Positions 9,393 to 18,838 of a stretch of DNA of 64,000 nucleotides are shown one piece after another (position 1 is the first letter of the stretch; each line of letters opens with the position of its first letter). Made by a program: the position numbers and the translations under genes. The stretch covers positions 3,720,001 through 3,784,000 of the forward strand of contig OY781043.1 of the NCBI GenBank assembly GCA_963676165.1. Reading direction: 5' to 3'. A model generated the notes under the pieces. The model did no database searches, was not told where the DNA came from, and saw nothing but the letters and a program-made list of their open reading frames with translations. The stretch is from JAQIBY01 sp963676165 (GTDB lineage: Bacteria > Bacteroidota > Bacteroidia > Bacteroidales > ML635J-15).

Positions 9393-9400
9393 TAACTTTG
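9393..9400 (+). promoter_or_regulatory. -7 promoter element for the PurF-like gene
   Basis: TAACTTTG matches TAnnTTTG and lies 17 bases before the ATG at 9418. No clear -33 TTG is seen. Confidence 0.55.
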
Positions 9401-9417
9401 CGACAAAGAATTCTACC

Positions 9418-11310
9418 ATGAGTGAGCAAATAAAACACGAATGCGGAATTGCCTTTATCCGCCTAAAGAAACCACTGGATTATTATCACCAAAAATACGG
9501 AAGCTGGTCTTACGGTTTGCAAAAACTGTATCTCCTTATGGAAAAACAGCATAATCGTGGTCAGGACGGAGCAGGTGTCCTCAGCATTAAAAATAATATT
9601 CCTCCGGGAAATAATTACATCGATCGATTAAGGTCTAATGCTGATACGCCAATTAAGGACGTTTTCGATCGTATTCATCAAAAAATTGATGAAAAACTTC
9701 CTGAAGAGAAAGTGAGTGCTCAACAAGCGTATGAAGAACTTCCTTTTATCGGTGATATCTATTTAGGACACCTTCGTTATGCAACCTTTGGACGCAATGA
9801 AATTGATTTCTTGCATCCTGTTATGCGCTTAAACAACTGGAAAAGTCGTTCACTTATGCTGGCAGGTAATTTTAACCTTACCAATGTAGATGAGTTGTTT
9901 AAAACGCTGATTAAATACGGACAACATCCTAAAGATTACACAGACACAGTAACCATGTTGGAAATGGTTGGCTTGCATTTGGATGAGGAAAATCAGAAGT
10001 TATTTCGTAGTTTGAAAAATCAAGGACATACCAATCGTGAAATTTCTGACTTAATTCCACAGAAACTCAGACTAGAGCAAGTTTTACAAAAAGCATCTGA
10101 AAATTGGGATGGCGGTTATGCTATTGGTGGTATCGTGGGACATGGTGATGCTTTCATTATGCGCGACCCATGGGGAATTCGTCCTGCATATTTTTACGAA
10201 GACGATGAAATTGTAGTTGCTGCATCTGAACGTCCGGTTATTCAGACAGTCATGCATGTTAATCAAGACGATGTGCATGAACTGGATCCTGGAAGTGCAA
10301 TTATTATTGATGGTGATGGCAAATTGTCAAAACATATGATTCGTGTTCCGCAAGAAAAACGTAGCTGTTCATTTGAGCGCATTTATTTTTCTCGTGGATC
10401 AGATGTCGATATCTATGCTGAGCGTAAAAAGCTTGGTGAACTTATTGTTCCGAAAGTTTTGGAATCTGTTGATAATGATTTTGATAACACAGTCTTCTCC
10501 TTTATTCCCAATACTGCAGAAACTGCATTTTATGGAATGATCAAAGGTTTGGAAGTCAACTTGAATCAACAAAAACTCCAAACAATCAAAGAGGCAAAAC
10601 CTCCGCTAAGTCCTGAAGATTTAGAGGCTTTGCTCAATAAAAAGCCAAGAGCTGAGAAAATTGCAATTAAAGATGTCAAACTGCGTACCTTTATTTCACA
10701 GGATGAAGGGCGTGATGATTTAGTTGGGCATGTTTACGATATTACCTACGGAACCGTAAATGCTGGAAAAGATAATCTGGTGATTATTGATGATAGTATT
10801 GTGCGTGGAACAACTTTAAAGCAATCTATTCTCAATATTTTGGACCGTTTAGGTGCGAAAAAGATTGTCATAGTATCTTCAGCTCCACAAATTCGCTATC
10901 CCGATTGCTATGGTATTGACATGGCGAAACTCGGAGATTTTGTAGCATTCCAAGCGGCGATTGCTCTTTTGAAAGATCAAGGCAAAGAGTCAATCATTAA
11001 AGAAGTGTATGATAAATGTAAAGCACAAGAAAATCTTCCGAAAGAGGAGATGATTAACTATGTCAAGCAGATTTATAAACCATTTACAGCAGATGAAATT
11101 TCAGCGAAGATATCTGAATTGCTTCGTCCGAAAAATATTAATGCTGAGGTGGAAATCATTTATCAAAGCATAGAAAATTTACACATGGCATGTCCTGAGA
11201 ATTTAGGAGATTGGTACTTTACCGGAGATTATCCTACTTCCGGAGGAAACCGTGTTGTGAATAAATCATTCATTAATTTTGTGGAAGGACGTAACGAGAG
11301 GTCTTATTAG
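9418..11310 (+). CDS. PurF-like amidophosphoribosyltransferase, long Bacteroidota form
   Basis: I start at the ATG at 9418 (630 residues) because it follows a TAnnTTTG promoter and places Cys9 (HECGIAF) near the N-terminus as the class II glutaminase nucleophile; the 40 open codons before it overlap the upstream gene. Glutaminase motifs follow: HNRGQDGAGV, GHLRYATFG and GNFNLTN. The phosphoribosyltransferase half carries the PRPP loop VIIDDSIVRGTTL. The enzyme class transfers ammonia from glutamine to PRPP, the first step of purine synthesis. It is some 130 residues longer than ordinary PurF (about 490-500), with extra sequence in both halves; a second, standard purF may exist elsewhere, so whether this is the main enzyme is uncertain. 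Confidence 0.85.
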   Translation: MSEQIKHECGIAFIRLKKPLDYYHQKYGSWSYGLQKLYLLMEKQHNRGQDGAGVLSIKNNIPPGNNYIDRLRSNADTPIKDVFDRIHQKIDEKLPEEKVSAQQAYEELPFIGDIYLGHLRYATFGRNEIDFLHPVMRLNNWKSRSLMLAGNFNLTNVDELFKTLIKYGQHPKDYTDTVTMLEMVGLHLDEENQKLFRSLKNQGHTNREISDLIPQKLRLEQVLQKASENWDGGYAIGGIVGHGDAFIMRDPWGIRPAYFYEDDEIVVAASERPVIQTVMHVNQDDVHELDPGSAIIIDGDGKLSKHMIRVPQEKRSCSFERIYFSRGSDVDIYAERKKLGELIVPKVLESVDNDFDNTVFSFIPNTAETAFYGMIKGLEVNLNQQKLQTIKEAKPPLSPEDLEALLNKKPRAEKIAIKDVKLRTFISQDEGRDDLVGHVYDITYGTVNAGKDNLVIIDDSIVRGTTLKQSILNILDRLGAKKIVIVSSAPQIRYPDCYGIDMAKLGDFVAFQAAIALLKDQGKESIIKEVYDKCKAQENLPKEEMINYVKQIYKPFTADEISAKISELLRPKNINAEVEIIYQSIENLHMACPENLGDWYFTGDYPTSGGNRVVNKSFINFVEGRNERSY

Positions 11311-11331
11311 TGTCAGGTGTCAGGTGTCATG
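11311..11331 (+). repeat. Short tandem heptamer (TGTCAGG type)
   Basis: Three consecutive heptamers, TGTCAGG twice then TGTCATG, directly after the PurF-like stop codon. The 145-base gap between this gene and the convergent T9SS gene holds nothing else that I can identify. Confidence 0.5.
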
Positions 11332-11455
11332 GGTTAGGGGTCATTGACAGGAAGCTTTTGATATTTGGCAGAGACAGGTGTTTTTTTGCACCCACGTGAC
11401 AATGCGACAACGCAAGCACGCAGAAGTCGTGAGTTCTCGGAATTCAGCCATGTTT

Positions 11456-14400
11456 CTACTTCACGAAGGCTTTTACAATTTCTTGATCCTTAAAGCTTAA
11501 TCGTAATTGGTATCTGCCACTGCTGAGGTCAGAGCAGTCCAAGGCTAAAGCATGATATCCGCTATTGAGGTCTATGCTAAGGGATTTTACACGCTGACCG
11601 CTGGCATTAAATACCTCAACATTTAAATCACCGCTTTGTGGTAAAAGCACAGATAAATTCAACATGTCCATGACTGGATTCGGATACATGGCTTGCAATG
11701 AAAATGAGGCCTCATGCATGTCGCACAGTTGATTGTTGTCAGGTCGATCATCCGGGACACCGGGATCTAATGACACACAAACATAAGCGGGTAACTGACC
11801 ACTGCCAAAATATGGCTGAGCATTGAAATGATATCGCAGAACAGCTCCTTCAGCAAACTCATCGGGTAAAACCTCACGTATAATTTCTCCGTTTCCAGGA
11901 TTGAGGGTGATGCCCAAATTGCTGATTGGTACAGTTCCCGGATTGATAATATCTGCAGTCACATCCAAATAGTTTCCATCCATTTTGCTATTCATAGCAA
12001 TGACCGCAACATCTACAAGCGGAATAATTACTCGCAGGTTGAGCGTAGTGGTATCGCTGCATCCGTAAGGGGAAATTGCAACGAGCTGAACGGTATAATT
12101 TCCGCTGTCTTGCCATACATGATTGGGAGTTTCCAGTGCGGATGTCTCACCATCACCAAAATGCCACTCCCAAGTCTCGGATTGCTCAGAATTGTTCTCC
12201 AATGTCAATGACAAAGGAACGGCTCCCCAAGTTTGTGGAAGCTCAAAAGATGCCACAGGATTTTCCCACACATAAAGCATGGTGTCAATCTGTGAGGTGC
12301 ATCCGGTTTCGCTTTCTACCCATAGAGACAAGGCATATTCTCCTGCTTCTGTCATGGTGATTACAGGATTCTCAATGTCAAATTCCAGTGTGTCAATCTC
12401 CCACTTCCATGCATGAATTGCTCCGGCTTCATTTCCGGTAATGTCTTCGGGTTGATGTGGAACACCAAGGCAAGCGTACAGATTACTGACGGCTGCGACT
12501 GGCAAATTGTGTACAGTGAGTGTTTTTTGAATGGTATCGGTACATCCATTTAAGCTTTTTACGATGAGCTTGGTGTTGTAATTTCCGGTTGAATTGTAGG
12601 TGTAAGTCGGATCGGAGGCTGTGGCAGTATTACCATCTCCAAATTCCCAGACATAATCCCACAATTGGGTGCCAGCTGCATCGGTTTGATTCCAGAAATA
12701 CACGGCTTCTCCCACACATCCGGCAGAGGCGCTAAAATCAGCCACTGGTGAAGGTCTTACCTCTACGGTTTTGCTGATGATTTGTTCGCATCCCGCTTCG
12801 GACATGACAGACAAGCTGACATCAAACAATCCGTCGGAATCGAAATTGTGTTGTACTGCTTGCATATCGGCAGAAATCCATTCTCCATCGGCAGCAAATT
12901 GCCATTGGCTGGTGGACAGACTTCCTTCCGCAATGGTAGAGAGATTGTCGAATTGCACATTCTGCATAGCACAGGCTGTGATGGGTGAAAATGCAGGGGC
13001 AGGAAGTGGATGAATTTGTATGTCCTGAGTGATGGTATGATGACATCCCACATCAGTAAACACTTCGAGCTGTACGGGATAAATGCCAAGAGTATCAAAA
13101 CTGATGTTGGTATTTTGATCCGTGCTAAACAGACTGCTATTGTAAGTCCATTCCCACGCGTTAATGGTGCCATCGGAGGAGGTAGAAATGTCATTGAGCT
13201 GTATGTTTTCTTCGGCACAGAAACCCGTGACGGTAAAGTTTGGAACCGGCACAGTACCCAAAATACTCACAGCTATGGTATCGCGGGCAGTACATCCCAG
13301 TATATTGGTGACAGTGACATGGTAAGTTCCGGCAGTTTCTATGAGAATTTCGGTATCGGTACTTCCATCCTGCCAAAGGAAATCGACCGCTTCATCGGCG
13401 CCATTGACAAGGGACAGGAGGTTGCCGTTGCACAAGGCTGTATCTCCATCGCCGAGGGCTGCGGTGTGTTCAAACATGTCCAGCATTATGTTTACCGTAT
13501 CGGTGAAGAAACTGCAGCCATTGGTATCGGTCACTTGAAGCGCAGCTTGCTGATTTTGCCAATATGTTGCAAAGGTATCAGTAGATGAGGAGTTTAGCCA
13601 GTTGAAAGAGTATCCATCGCTTGGCAAACCGGAATCCCAGATAAGGGTGTCCCCATCACAAACCATGGAAATGGCATCTTCCTGAGTCACACGAGGAAAA
13701 TTCACCCGGATATCATCAGTGGATGTAAACCCAAAAATATCAGTGACAGTAACGGTATATTCCCCATTGTGATTGGTGGAAATAGTAGGGGTGGTGTCTC
13801 CTGTACTCCACAAATAATCAGTAAACCAAGGTTTTTCTGCTGTAGTAATGGTCGTATCACAAAATCCATACGGCACATCAATGTCAAAGCCTAAGTTGAC
13901 GGGCGGGGAGTATTTATGACGGAGGTATTGGTGGATGCAAATACGCTCATTTACATTTAATAATGAGTTGTAAATTATAATTTCAGCAATATCCCCTTTG
14001 AGACCATTTTCATTAGAATAATTACAGCCTATCGTTATGCCATTTAAACTGTTTTGTCCAAAATTGCCAATACTCTTTAAAGTACTATTCTCATAAATTT
14101 TACTTTCTGTAAAATTAAAGATAGCAGTACTCAGAATAAAATTAAAGGTTTCATTTTTAAGATAGTTGAAATTTGATGAACCATAAAGACCTATGCCATT
14201 AGAAAAATATGCTAAAACAAATGGATCTGTCGTGTAGTTATCTAAAATATTTTGAGGTTGTGTTGGATTTGTTTTGTTCCATATTACAAATGTAGTAATT
14301 GGTTGTAAGTATTCATTTGTGAATTGATATTTAAGTCTGTCTGTATCATCAAATCTAATTATAGGCTTTTCTGCTAAGATATTATCTATTTTTTGGGGTC

Positions 14401-16633
14401 TGTAATTTATATTTGATTGAATTGGATTGAAATTGTTACCACTTTGATCATACCATTTATGAACACTTCCATCAACTATTTCAACACTGTCAGCGCATAA
14501 CCATATAAGTAAATCTTCAATTGCAGTAGGATTTACTTTCGTAATAAATCTAGATTCAGAAGGATAAGACACCAGACATGAATTATAAGCAATTACACGC
14601 CAATGCAATGTGTCATGTGTGTAAGGAATGTTTGTTTCAAAACTATTTGTTTGAAGTGTGTCTTCAATGAGTATGTTAGAAAAATCTGAATCGCCCGCTA
14701 ATTGAAATACATAGAGATACGCGTTGTTATCCTTGTTCCACGTAAATAATGGTTGTTCATTAGAAGGGTTTATAATTGTGCCATTCACAGGAGCTACGAG
14801 ACTAATATTTTCAGCCAAAGGGTAGTTGTTTTCTACTGTGATATGATCAGTAAATTGATTGAAACAACCATTGTCAGTATCTACAATTAATTCCAGTACA
14901 TATGAACCTGTTTCCATAAAGGTGTAATCTAAATGTTGTTCTGTACCAATGGAATTATCATCCAAAAGCCAGTTATAGCCAGTGATTGTTGTTCCATCTG
15001 GCAAAACAATGTCAGAAATGAAATTCATTTCTACACCAACACAGACAGGGGTGTAGTTATAATTGACCTCTGGGATGGGTTTGATGGTTACTTGAAAGAA
15101 AAGGCTGTTTGCACAACCGGATTCAGAGGTGACTTGTAATTCCACATTTTGAGACCCCGGATTTGCAAATTGATAATCCACAATAGTGCCATAAAGCGTA
15201 TCGCTTGCATTAAATACCCAACGGCGTTCGACAATGGTTTCAGGCGAAGTGGATTCGTCAGCGAATGTTGTTAGTTCACCAAAACATAAATTTGCTACTG
15301 AATATGCTGGGGTAGGTGCTGTTCCAGTGATGGTGACGTAAATGGAATCTGACGTCACACAACCAATGGGGTTTTCAAGCAGCACGGACTGCCAACCAGT
15401 GGTATTGACAACTTGAATTGAATCTGTATTACCTTCGGGAGTCCAAAAATAGTCAGAGACAAGTTCGGCACCAGAGATCAAACCGATGGAATTGCCAGAA
15501 CAAAGTTCCAAATCAGGACCTAAATCCACAAGGTTTTGGAAACTATCCACATTCACAAAGAAATCAAAGGATTTGGAGCAACCGTTGGTGTCAGTCAATT
15601 GCACTGAATATAATCCTTCCTCCTTTATCCAAATTAGAGAGTCTATGCTTCCTTGAGACCAAAGGTAATTGTATGATCCTGGTAAATCCACCGCATAAGC
15701 AACAGAATCCCCTAGGCAAATTGTAGTATCCGAAAAGTTTGGATTGGGATATGTTACCCAAATGGTATCATATTGCATGCGCCCAAAAATGTCTTGAGCT
15801 TGCACACGGTACCCGCCAGCTTCGGATACATAAATGCTATCGTTGGTTTCACCTGTTGACCATAAAATATTTGTAAAAGTACTGTCAATGAATAATAGTG
15901 TGTCACAAAAGAAATAATCAATAGATAAATCCGTACCTAGTTCTAATTTTTTTGCATATTTATTATAAATGTAATTTTCTACCGAGTCTGATTCGTTTTG
16001 ACTTAAAACGCCAGAATATATAAGTAATTCAGCAATATTGCCTTTTAATCCATTTTGATAGGTTGAATTAGCTCCGATTGTTAAACCATTAAAACCATTT
16101 GTGCCAAACGAACCCGTTGCTTTTAAAACACTATTTTCATAAAGCTTACTATCTGAGTTATTAAAAACAGCCTTTGAAAGAATATAATCAAAAACGACTT
16201 CTTTATTATATTTAAAATTTTGTGATCCATAAAGTCCTATACCATTACTAAAATAAGCTAATACAAATGTTGGAGGATTAAAATTGTCAAAAACATTTTG
16301 AGGTTGTGAACTATGTGTTTTTTTCCACAAAACAAATGCGGTAAGAGGTTGACTTATTTCTGAATCTAATTCGACTGTTAACCAATTATTGCCACTAAAT
16401 AATATTGCTGGATAGTTATTGAGACTTTGTTCTACCAATATTGGTTTGTTTTCTTCAATAGTTTGTGTAGCATTATTGTTTTTGTTACTCATGTCATATA
16501 GTAAAGAAATCTTAGTGCTATTAGATTCAATGCTATCAGCATTATACCAAACTTCTAAGTTATCCATTGGTACTTGCCCTAATAATTTAAGGGTAGTAAA
16601 AACAAAGGCTAATAAAATTGATATTATTTTCAT
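11456..16633 (-). CDS. Large secreted T9SS cargo with LamG-like and PKD domains
   Basis: 1725 residues. A signal peptide (about 1-20) is followed by a LamG/concanavalin-like module (about 25-230), gliding-motility/PKD-like repeats (about 230-640), a second LamG-like module (about 705-915) clearly duplicated from the first (both contain FVLAYFSNGIGLYGS), and further PKD-like domains (about 1040-1570; for example VWEFGDGNTATASDPTYTY). The last 80 residues start with MYPNPVMDMLNLSV and end in KAFVK, a type A T9SS C-terminal sorting domain. The protein is therefore probably exported across the outer membrane and fixed to the surface or released; carbohydrate binding or adhesion is likely. The two LamG-coding parts look more AT-rich than the PKD-coding parts. 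The domain boundaries are estimates. Confidence 0.88.
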   Translation of the reverse strand: MKIISILLAFVFTTLKLLGQVPMDNLEVWYNADSIESNSTKISLLYDMSNKNNNATQTIEENKPILVEQSLNNYPAILFSGNNWLTVELDSEISQPLTAFVLWKKTHSSQPQNVFDNFNPPTFVLAYFSNGIGLYGSQNFKYNKEVVFDYILSKAVFNNSDSKLYENSVLKATGSFGTNGFNGLTIGANSTYQNGLKGNIAELLIYSGVLSQNESDSVENYIYNKYAKKLELGTDLSIDYFFCDTLLFIDSTFTNILWSTGETNDSIYVSEAGGYRVQAQDIFGRMQYDTIWVTYPNPNFSDTTICLGDSVAYAVDLPGSYNYLWSQGSIDSLIWIKEEGLYSVQLTDTNGCSKSFDFFVNVDSFQNLVDLGPDLELCSGNSIGLISGAELVSDYFWTPEGNTDSIQVVNTTGWQSVLLENPIGCVTSDSIYVTITGTAPTPAYSVANLCFGELTTFADESTSPETIVERRWVFNASDTLYGTIVDYQFANPGSQNVELQVTSESGCANSLFFQVTIKPIPEVNYNYTPVCVGVEMNFISDIVLPDGTTITGYNWLLDDNSIGTEQHLDYTFMETGSYVLELIVDTDNGCFNQFTDHITVENNYPLAENISLVAPVNGTIINPSNEQPLFTWNKDNNAYLYVFQLAGDSDFSNILIEDTLQTNSFETNIPYTHDTLHWRVIAYNSCLVSYPSESRFITKVNPTAIEDLLIWLCADSVEIVDGSVHKWYDQSGNNFNPIQSNINYRPQKIDNILAEKPIIRFDDTDRLKYQFTNEYLQPITTFVIWNKTNPTQPQNILDNYTTDPFVLAYFSNGIGLYGSSNFNYLKNETFNFILSTAIFNFTESKIYENSTLKSIGNFGQNSLNGITIGCNYSNENGLKGDIAEIIIYNSLLNVNERICIHQYLRHKYSPPVNLGFDIDVPYGFCDTTITTAEKPWFTDYLWSTGDTTPTISTNHNGEYTVTVTDIFGFTSTDDIRVNFPRVTQEDAISMVCDGDTLIWDSGLPSDGYSFNWLNSSSTDTFATYWQNQQAALQVTDTNGCSFFTDTVNIMLDMFEHTAALGDGDTALCNGNLLSLVNGADEAVDFLWQDGSTDTEILIETAGTYHVTVTNILGCTARDTIAVSILGTVPVPNFTVTGFCAEENIQLNDISTSSDGTINAWEWTYNSSLFSTDQNTNISFDTLGIYPVQLEVFTDVGCHHTITQDIQIHPLPAPAFSPITACAMQNVQFDNLSTIAEGSLSTSQWQFAADGEWISADMQAVQHNFDSDGLFDVSLSVMSEAGCEQIISKTVEVRPSPVADFSASAGCVGEAVYFWNQTDAAGTQLWDYVWEFGDGNTATASDPTYTYNSTGNYNTKLIVKSLNGCTDTIQKTLTVHNLPVAAVSNLYACLGVPHQPEDITGNEAGAIHAWKWEIDTLEFDIENPVITMTEAGEYALSLWVESETGCTSQIDTMLYVWENPVASFELPQTWGAVPLSLTLENNSEQSETWEWHFGDGETSALETPNHVWQDSGNYTVQLVAISPYGCSDTTTLNLRVIIPLVDVAVIAMNSKMDGNYLDVTADIINPGTVPISNLGITLNPGNGEIIREVLPDEFAEGAVLRYHFNAQPYFGSGQLPAYVCVSLDPGVPDDRPDNNQLCDMHEASFSLQAMYPNPVMDMLNLSVLLPQSGDLNVEVFNASGQRVKSLSIDLNSGYHALALDCSDLSSGRYQLRLSFKDQEIVKAFVK

Positions 16634-16652
16634 TATGTTAGAGTTAGTAAAT

Positions 16653-16660
16653 CAAATATA
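16653..16660 (-). promoter_or_regulatory. -7 promoter element for the T9SS cargo gene
   Basis: TATATTTG on the minus strand matches TAnnTTTG and lies about 20 bases before the start codon at 16633. A clear -33 element is not visible. Confidence 0.5.
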
Positions 16661-16804
16661 CAAAAAAAATAAAAGTAAAGTGAGATTGTTTAATGATTTG
16701 TTTAAAGTTAATAATTGGACTATTAATTTTTTTCAGTTTGTAAATTGCCTTGAATTTAAAACTGGCTAATTCACATGAAGCTTATAATATTCACAATATT
16801 TTTT

Positions 16805-16812
16805 TAAATTTG
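16805..16812 (+). promoter_or_regulatory. -7 promoter element at the head of the glycan locus
   Basis: TAAATTTG matches TAnnTTTG and lies 14 bases before the ATG at 16827, the first gene of the long plus-strand run. The rest of the 193-base gap is AT-rich without other features. Confidence 0.5.
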
Positions 16813-16826
16813 ATGAAAAATTAAGC

Positions 16827-17183
16827 ATGTGGTATGTAGTAGGTACATTGGTTTTCACTATTTATGGACAATTAATATTAAAGTGGAGATTGAATATTTT
16901 AGGAGAAATGCCTATTCACTTAATAGACAAAATAAAATTCTTGCTTAAAGCTTTTTTAGATCCTTTTATTTTGTCTGGTTTCTTTAGTGCATTTATTGCT
17001 TCAATATTTTGGATGGGTGCAATGACAAAATATGAAATAACAACCGTATATCCATTCATGAGTTTAGCTCCTTCAATAGTTTTTATTTTTGGAATACTAT
17101 TGTTTAATGAGACATTTACTCTTGGGAAAATTATTGGACTTGTGCTAATAATAATTGGTATAATACTTACTGTTAAACTATAA
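16827..17183 (+). CDS. Small DMT/EamA-type membrane protein (ArnE/ArnF-like flippase subunit)
   Basis: 118 residues forming four membrane segments, with the EmrE/EamA pattern: MWYVVGTLVFTIYGQLILKW at the start and YPFMSLAPSIVFIFGILLFNET then GKIIGLVLIIIGIILT at the end. Its size and layout match ArnE/ArnF (111-128 residues), which flip undecaprenyl-phosphate-aminoarabinose to the periplasm. It ends one base before the ArnC/GtrB-like glycosyltransferase gene, and that pairing supports a role in moving the polyprenyl-phosphate sugar made by that enzyme. A small-multidrug exporter is the alternative. Confidence 0.75.
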   Translation: MWYVVGTLVFTIYGQLILKWRLNILGEMPIHLIDKIKFLLKAFLDPFILSGFFSAFIASIFWMGAMTKYEITTVYPFMSLAPSIVFIFGILLFNETFTLGKIIGLVLIIIGIILTVKL

Positions 17184-17184
17184 T

Positions 17185-18129
17185 ATGAAGTCTGAAGATT
17201 TAATATCCGTTGTAATACCTGTATATGGGTGTAAAACAACATTATATGAATTGTATCAATTGATAGTGAATGAATTATCTGTTATCACACAAAAATTTGA
17301 AATCATTTTAGTAAATGATGCAAGCCCAGATAATGCCTGGGAAATAATAGAAATGATATGTGAGAAAGATAATAGAGTACAGGGGATTAATTTGTCACGT
17401 AATTTTGGACAGCACTACGCATTAACGGCTGGTTTAGATTATACAAATGGGAATTGGGTTGTAGTTATGGATTGCGACCTACAAGACAAGCCCTCAGAAA
17501 TTCAGAAACTTTACTTTAAAGCACTTGAAGGTTATGATATTGTGCTAGGAAGAAGGATAAAACGAAAGGATCGGGTTTTCAAAAAAATTTGGAATAAAAT
17601 TTTTTATAAAATCTTTTATTTATTAACAGATGTTAAACTTGATAATAAAATTGGTACTTTTCGAATAATGTCAGATAATGTTGTTGAAAATTATAGAAAA
17701 TTGAAAGAACAATCACGATTTTTTGGTGGTTTAATCAATTGGTTAGGATTTGAAACTATCACAATTGATATTGAACATAATACAAGAAAAGAAGGGAAAA
17801 GTGCTTATACATTTAAAGCTCTTTTAAAAATGGCAGCAGATAATATCTTTTCTTTTTCTGATAAATTGCTTAAACTTACTGTGAAATTTGGCTTTATAAT
17901 GTTAATATTATCAGCAATATTTATTAGTTATAAAGTAATAAGTAGTTTGCTGTCAGATACACAAATTGTTGGTTGGAGCAGCTTAATAGCAACTGTGCTC
18001 TTTTCTACTGGGCTAATAATTACGGTTTTGGGGATTGTCGGAATTTATGTAGGCAAAATATTTGAAGAATCTAAATCAAGGCCGTTATACATAATATCAA
18101 AGCATTTAAATAAGAAAAATGATGTATAA
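17185..18129 (+). CDS. GT2 polyprenyl-phosphate glycosyltransferase (ArnC/GtrB/DPM1-like)
   Basis: 314 residues. The N-terminal GT-A domain shows SVVIPVYG, VNDASPDN, NLSRNFGQHYALTAGLDY and the DxD region VVMDCDLQD; all are typical of the DPM1/ArnC/GtrB branch of GT2. Two hydrophobic hairpins follow (about 230-300). Enzymes of this branch load a sugar from a nucleotide donor onto undecaprenyl phosphate at the cytoplasmic face. It lies between the small flippase (gap of one base) and the RraA-like gene (11-base overlap). The sugar transferred may be the 4-amino sugar made by the WecE-type aminotransferase further on; this is inference. Confidence 0.88.
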   Translation: MKSEDLISVVIPVYGCKTTLYELYQLIVNELSVITQKFEIILVNDASPDNAWEIIEMICEKDNRVQGINLSRNFGQHYALTAGLDYTNGNWVVVMDCDLQDKPSEIQKLYFKALEGYDIVLGRRIKRKDRVFKKIWNKIFYKIFYLLTDVKLDNKIGTFRIMSDNVVENYRKLKEQSRFFGGLINWLGFETITIDIEHNTRKEGKSAYTFKALLKMAADNIFSFSDKLLKLTVKFGFIMLILSAIFISYKVISSLLSDTQIVGWSSLIATVLFSTGLIITVLGIVGIYVGKIFEESKSRPLYIISKHLNKKNDV

Positions 18130-18838
18130 AAATAAAATTATCAAATTAATAAAGGAGAATAGAATTTCAACAACAGAAGTTGCTGATGCTTTAGGGAAAA
18201 AAGGTATTGTACCACTAGTAAAACCAATGATAACAGGTAAACATCTAGTTGGAGAAGTACAATTCTTTTATGCCTTTAATAAAAGTAATTGGGAATTGCA
18301 CGAGCAGATACAAGATGCAAAGAAAGGTGTAATTGCATTTTTTTATGCTGTTGATTGTGGTGAGTCTGCATTATTTGGTGATTTAGTATCCAAGTACTTG
18401 ATGCTATATAAGCAAGTTAAAGGAATTGTTACTAATGGTTATTTAAGAGATGCACATAATTTATTGAAAGAACAATACCCAATATGGTGTAAAGGTACAA
18501 CCCCTATTGGTTGTTTTAATAGAAAGAATGATAAGAAACTTGATGAGCAAATACTTGTACCTCTTTTTGATAAATATGATGGTGGAATAATGGTTTGCGA
18601 TGATAGCGGTGTGGTTTTAATTGACCCAAAGGAAATTACAGAACAGCTATATAACAAGTTGGAGTTTATAGAATATCAAGAAGATATTTGGTATTTCTGT
18701 CTTGATAGACATAAAATGTCAACATATGAAATTGTTTGTTTGAAAGAATATTTAAAACCAAATGGCTTAATAGATAACGATTCTTTACAAAAACTCTCAG
18801 AATTTTCTGAAATAATAAACAAAAACAATGAAGAATAA
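18119..18838 (+). CDS. RraA-like (HMG/CHA aldolase family) protein
   Basis: 239 residues. The central part has the family's core: GDLVSKYLMLYKQVKGIV, then NGYLRD with Arg110 and Asp111 at the position of the catalytic Arg-Asp pair of 4-hydroxy-4-methyl-2-oxoglutarate (HMG/CHA) aldolase, then PIWCKGTTPIG and DDSGVVLIDP. Family members are either metal-dependent aldolases that release or join pyruvate/oxaloacetate, or the RNase E inhibitor RraA. The length is above the usual 160-220, owing to the N-terminal helix region. In this operon, between an ArnC-like transferase and an ATP-grasp ligase, an aldolase that supplies a small carboxylic acid seems more likely than RNA regulation; that is inference. 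Confidence 0.7.
   Translation: MMYKNKIIKLIKENRISTTEVADALGKKGIVPLVKPMITGKHLVGEVQFFYAFNKSNWELHEQIQDAKKGVIAFFYAVDCGESALFGDLVSKYLMLYKQVKGIVTNGYLRDAHNLLKEQYPIWCKGTTPIGCFNRKNDKKLDEQILVPLFDKYDGGIMVCDDSGVVLIDPKEITEQLYNKLEFIEYQEDIWYFCLDRHKMSTYEIVCLKEYLKPNGLIDNDSLQKLSEFSEIINKNNEE

Noticed and set aside
9298..9417. 40-codon N-terminal extension of the PurF-like protein
   Set aside because: It overlaps the end of the upstream gene and lies before the promoter element at 9393-9400; the ATG at 9418 puts the nucleophile cysteine near the N-terminus.
11311..11331. TGTCAGG tandem as a possible CRISPR or attachment site
   Set aside because: Only three heptamers without spacers and no associated gene; kept merely as a short repeat.
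13010..13588. 192-codon open frame on the plus strand inside the T9SS cargo gene
   Set aside because: It runs opposite to a gene with clear PKD and sorting domains, its product resembles nothing, and such antisense frames are common over repetitive beta-rich coding DNA.
18119..18838. Considered as the RNase E inhibitor RraA
   Set aside because: The protein is longer than RraA, keeps the catalytic Arg-Asp pair of the aldolase branch, and lies inside a sugar operon with no RNase gene nearby.
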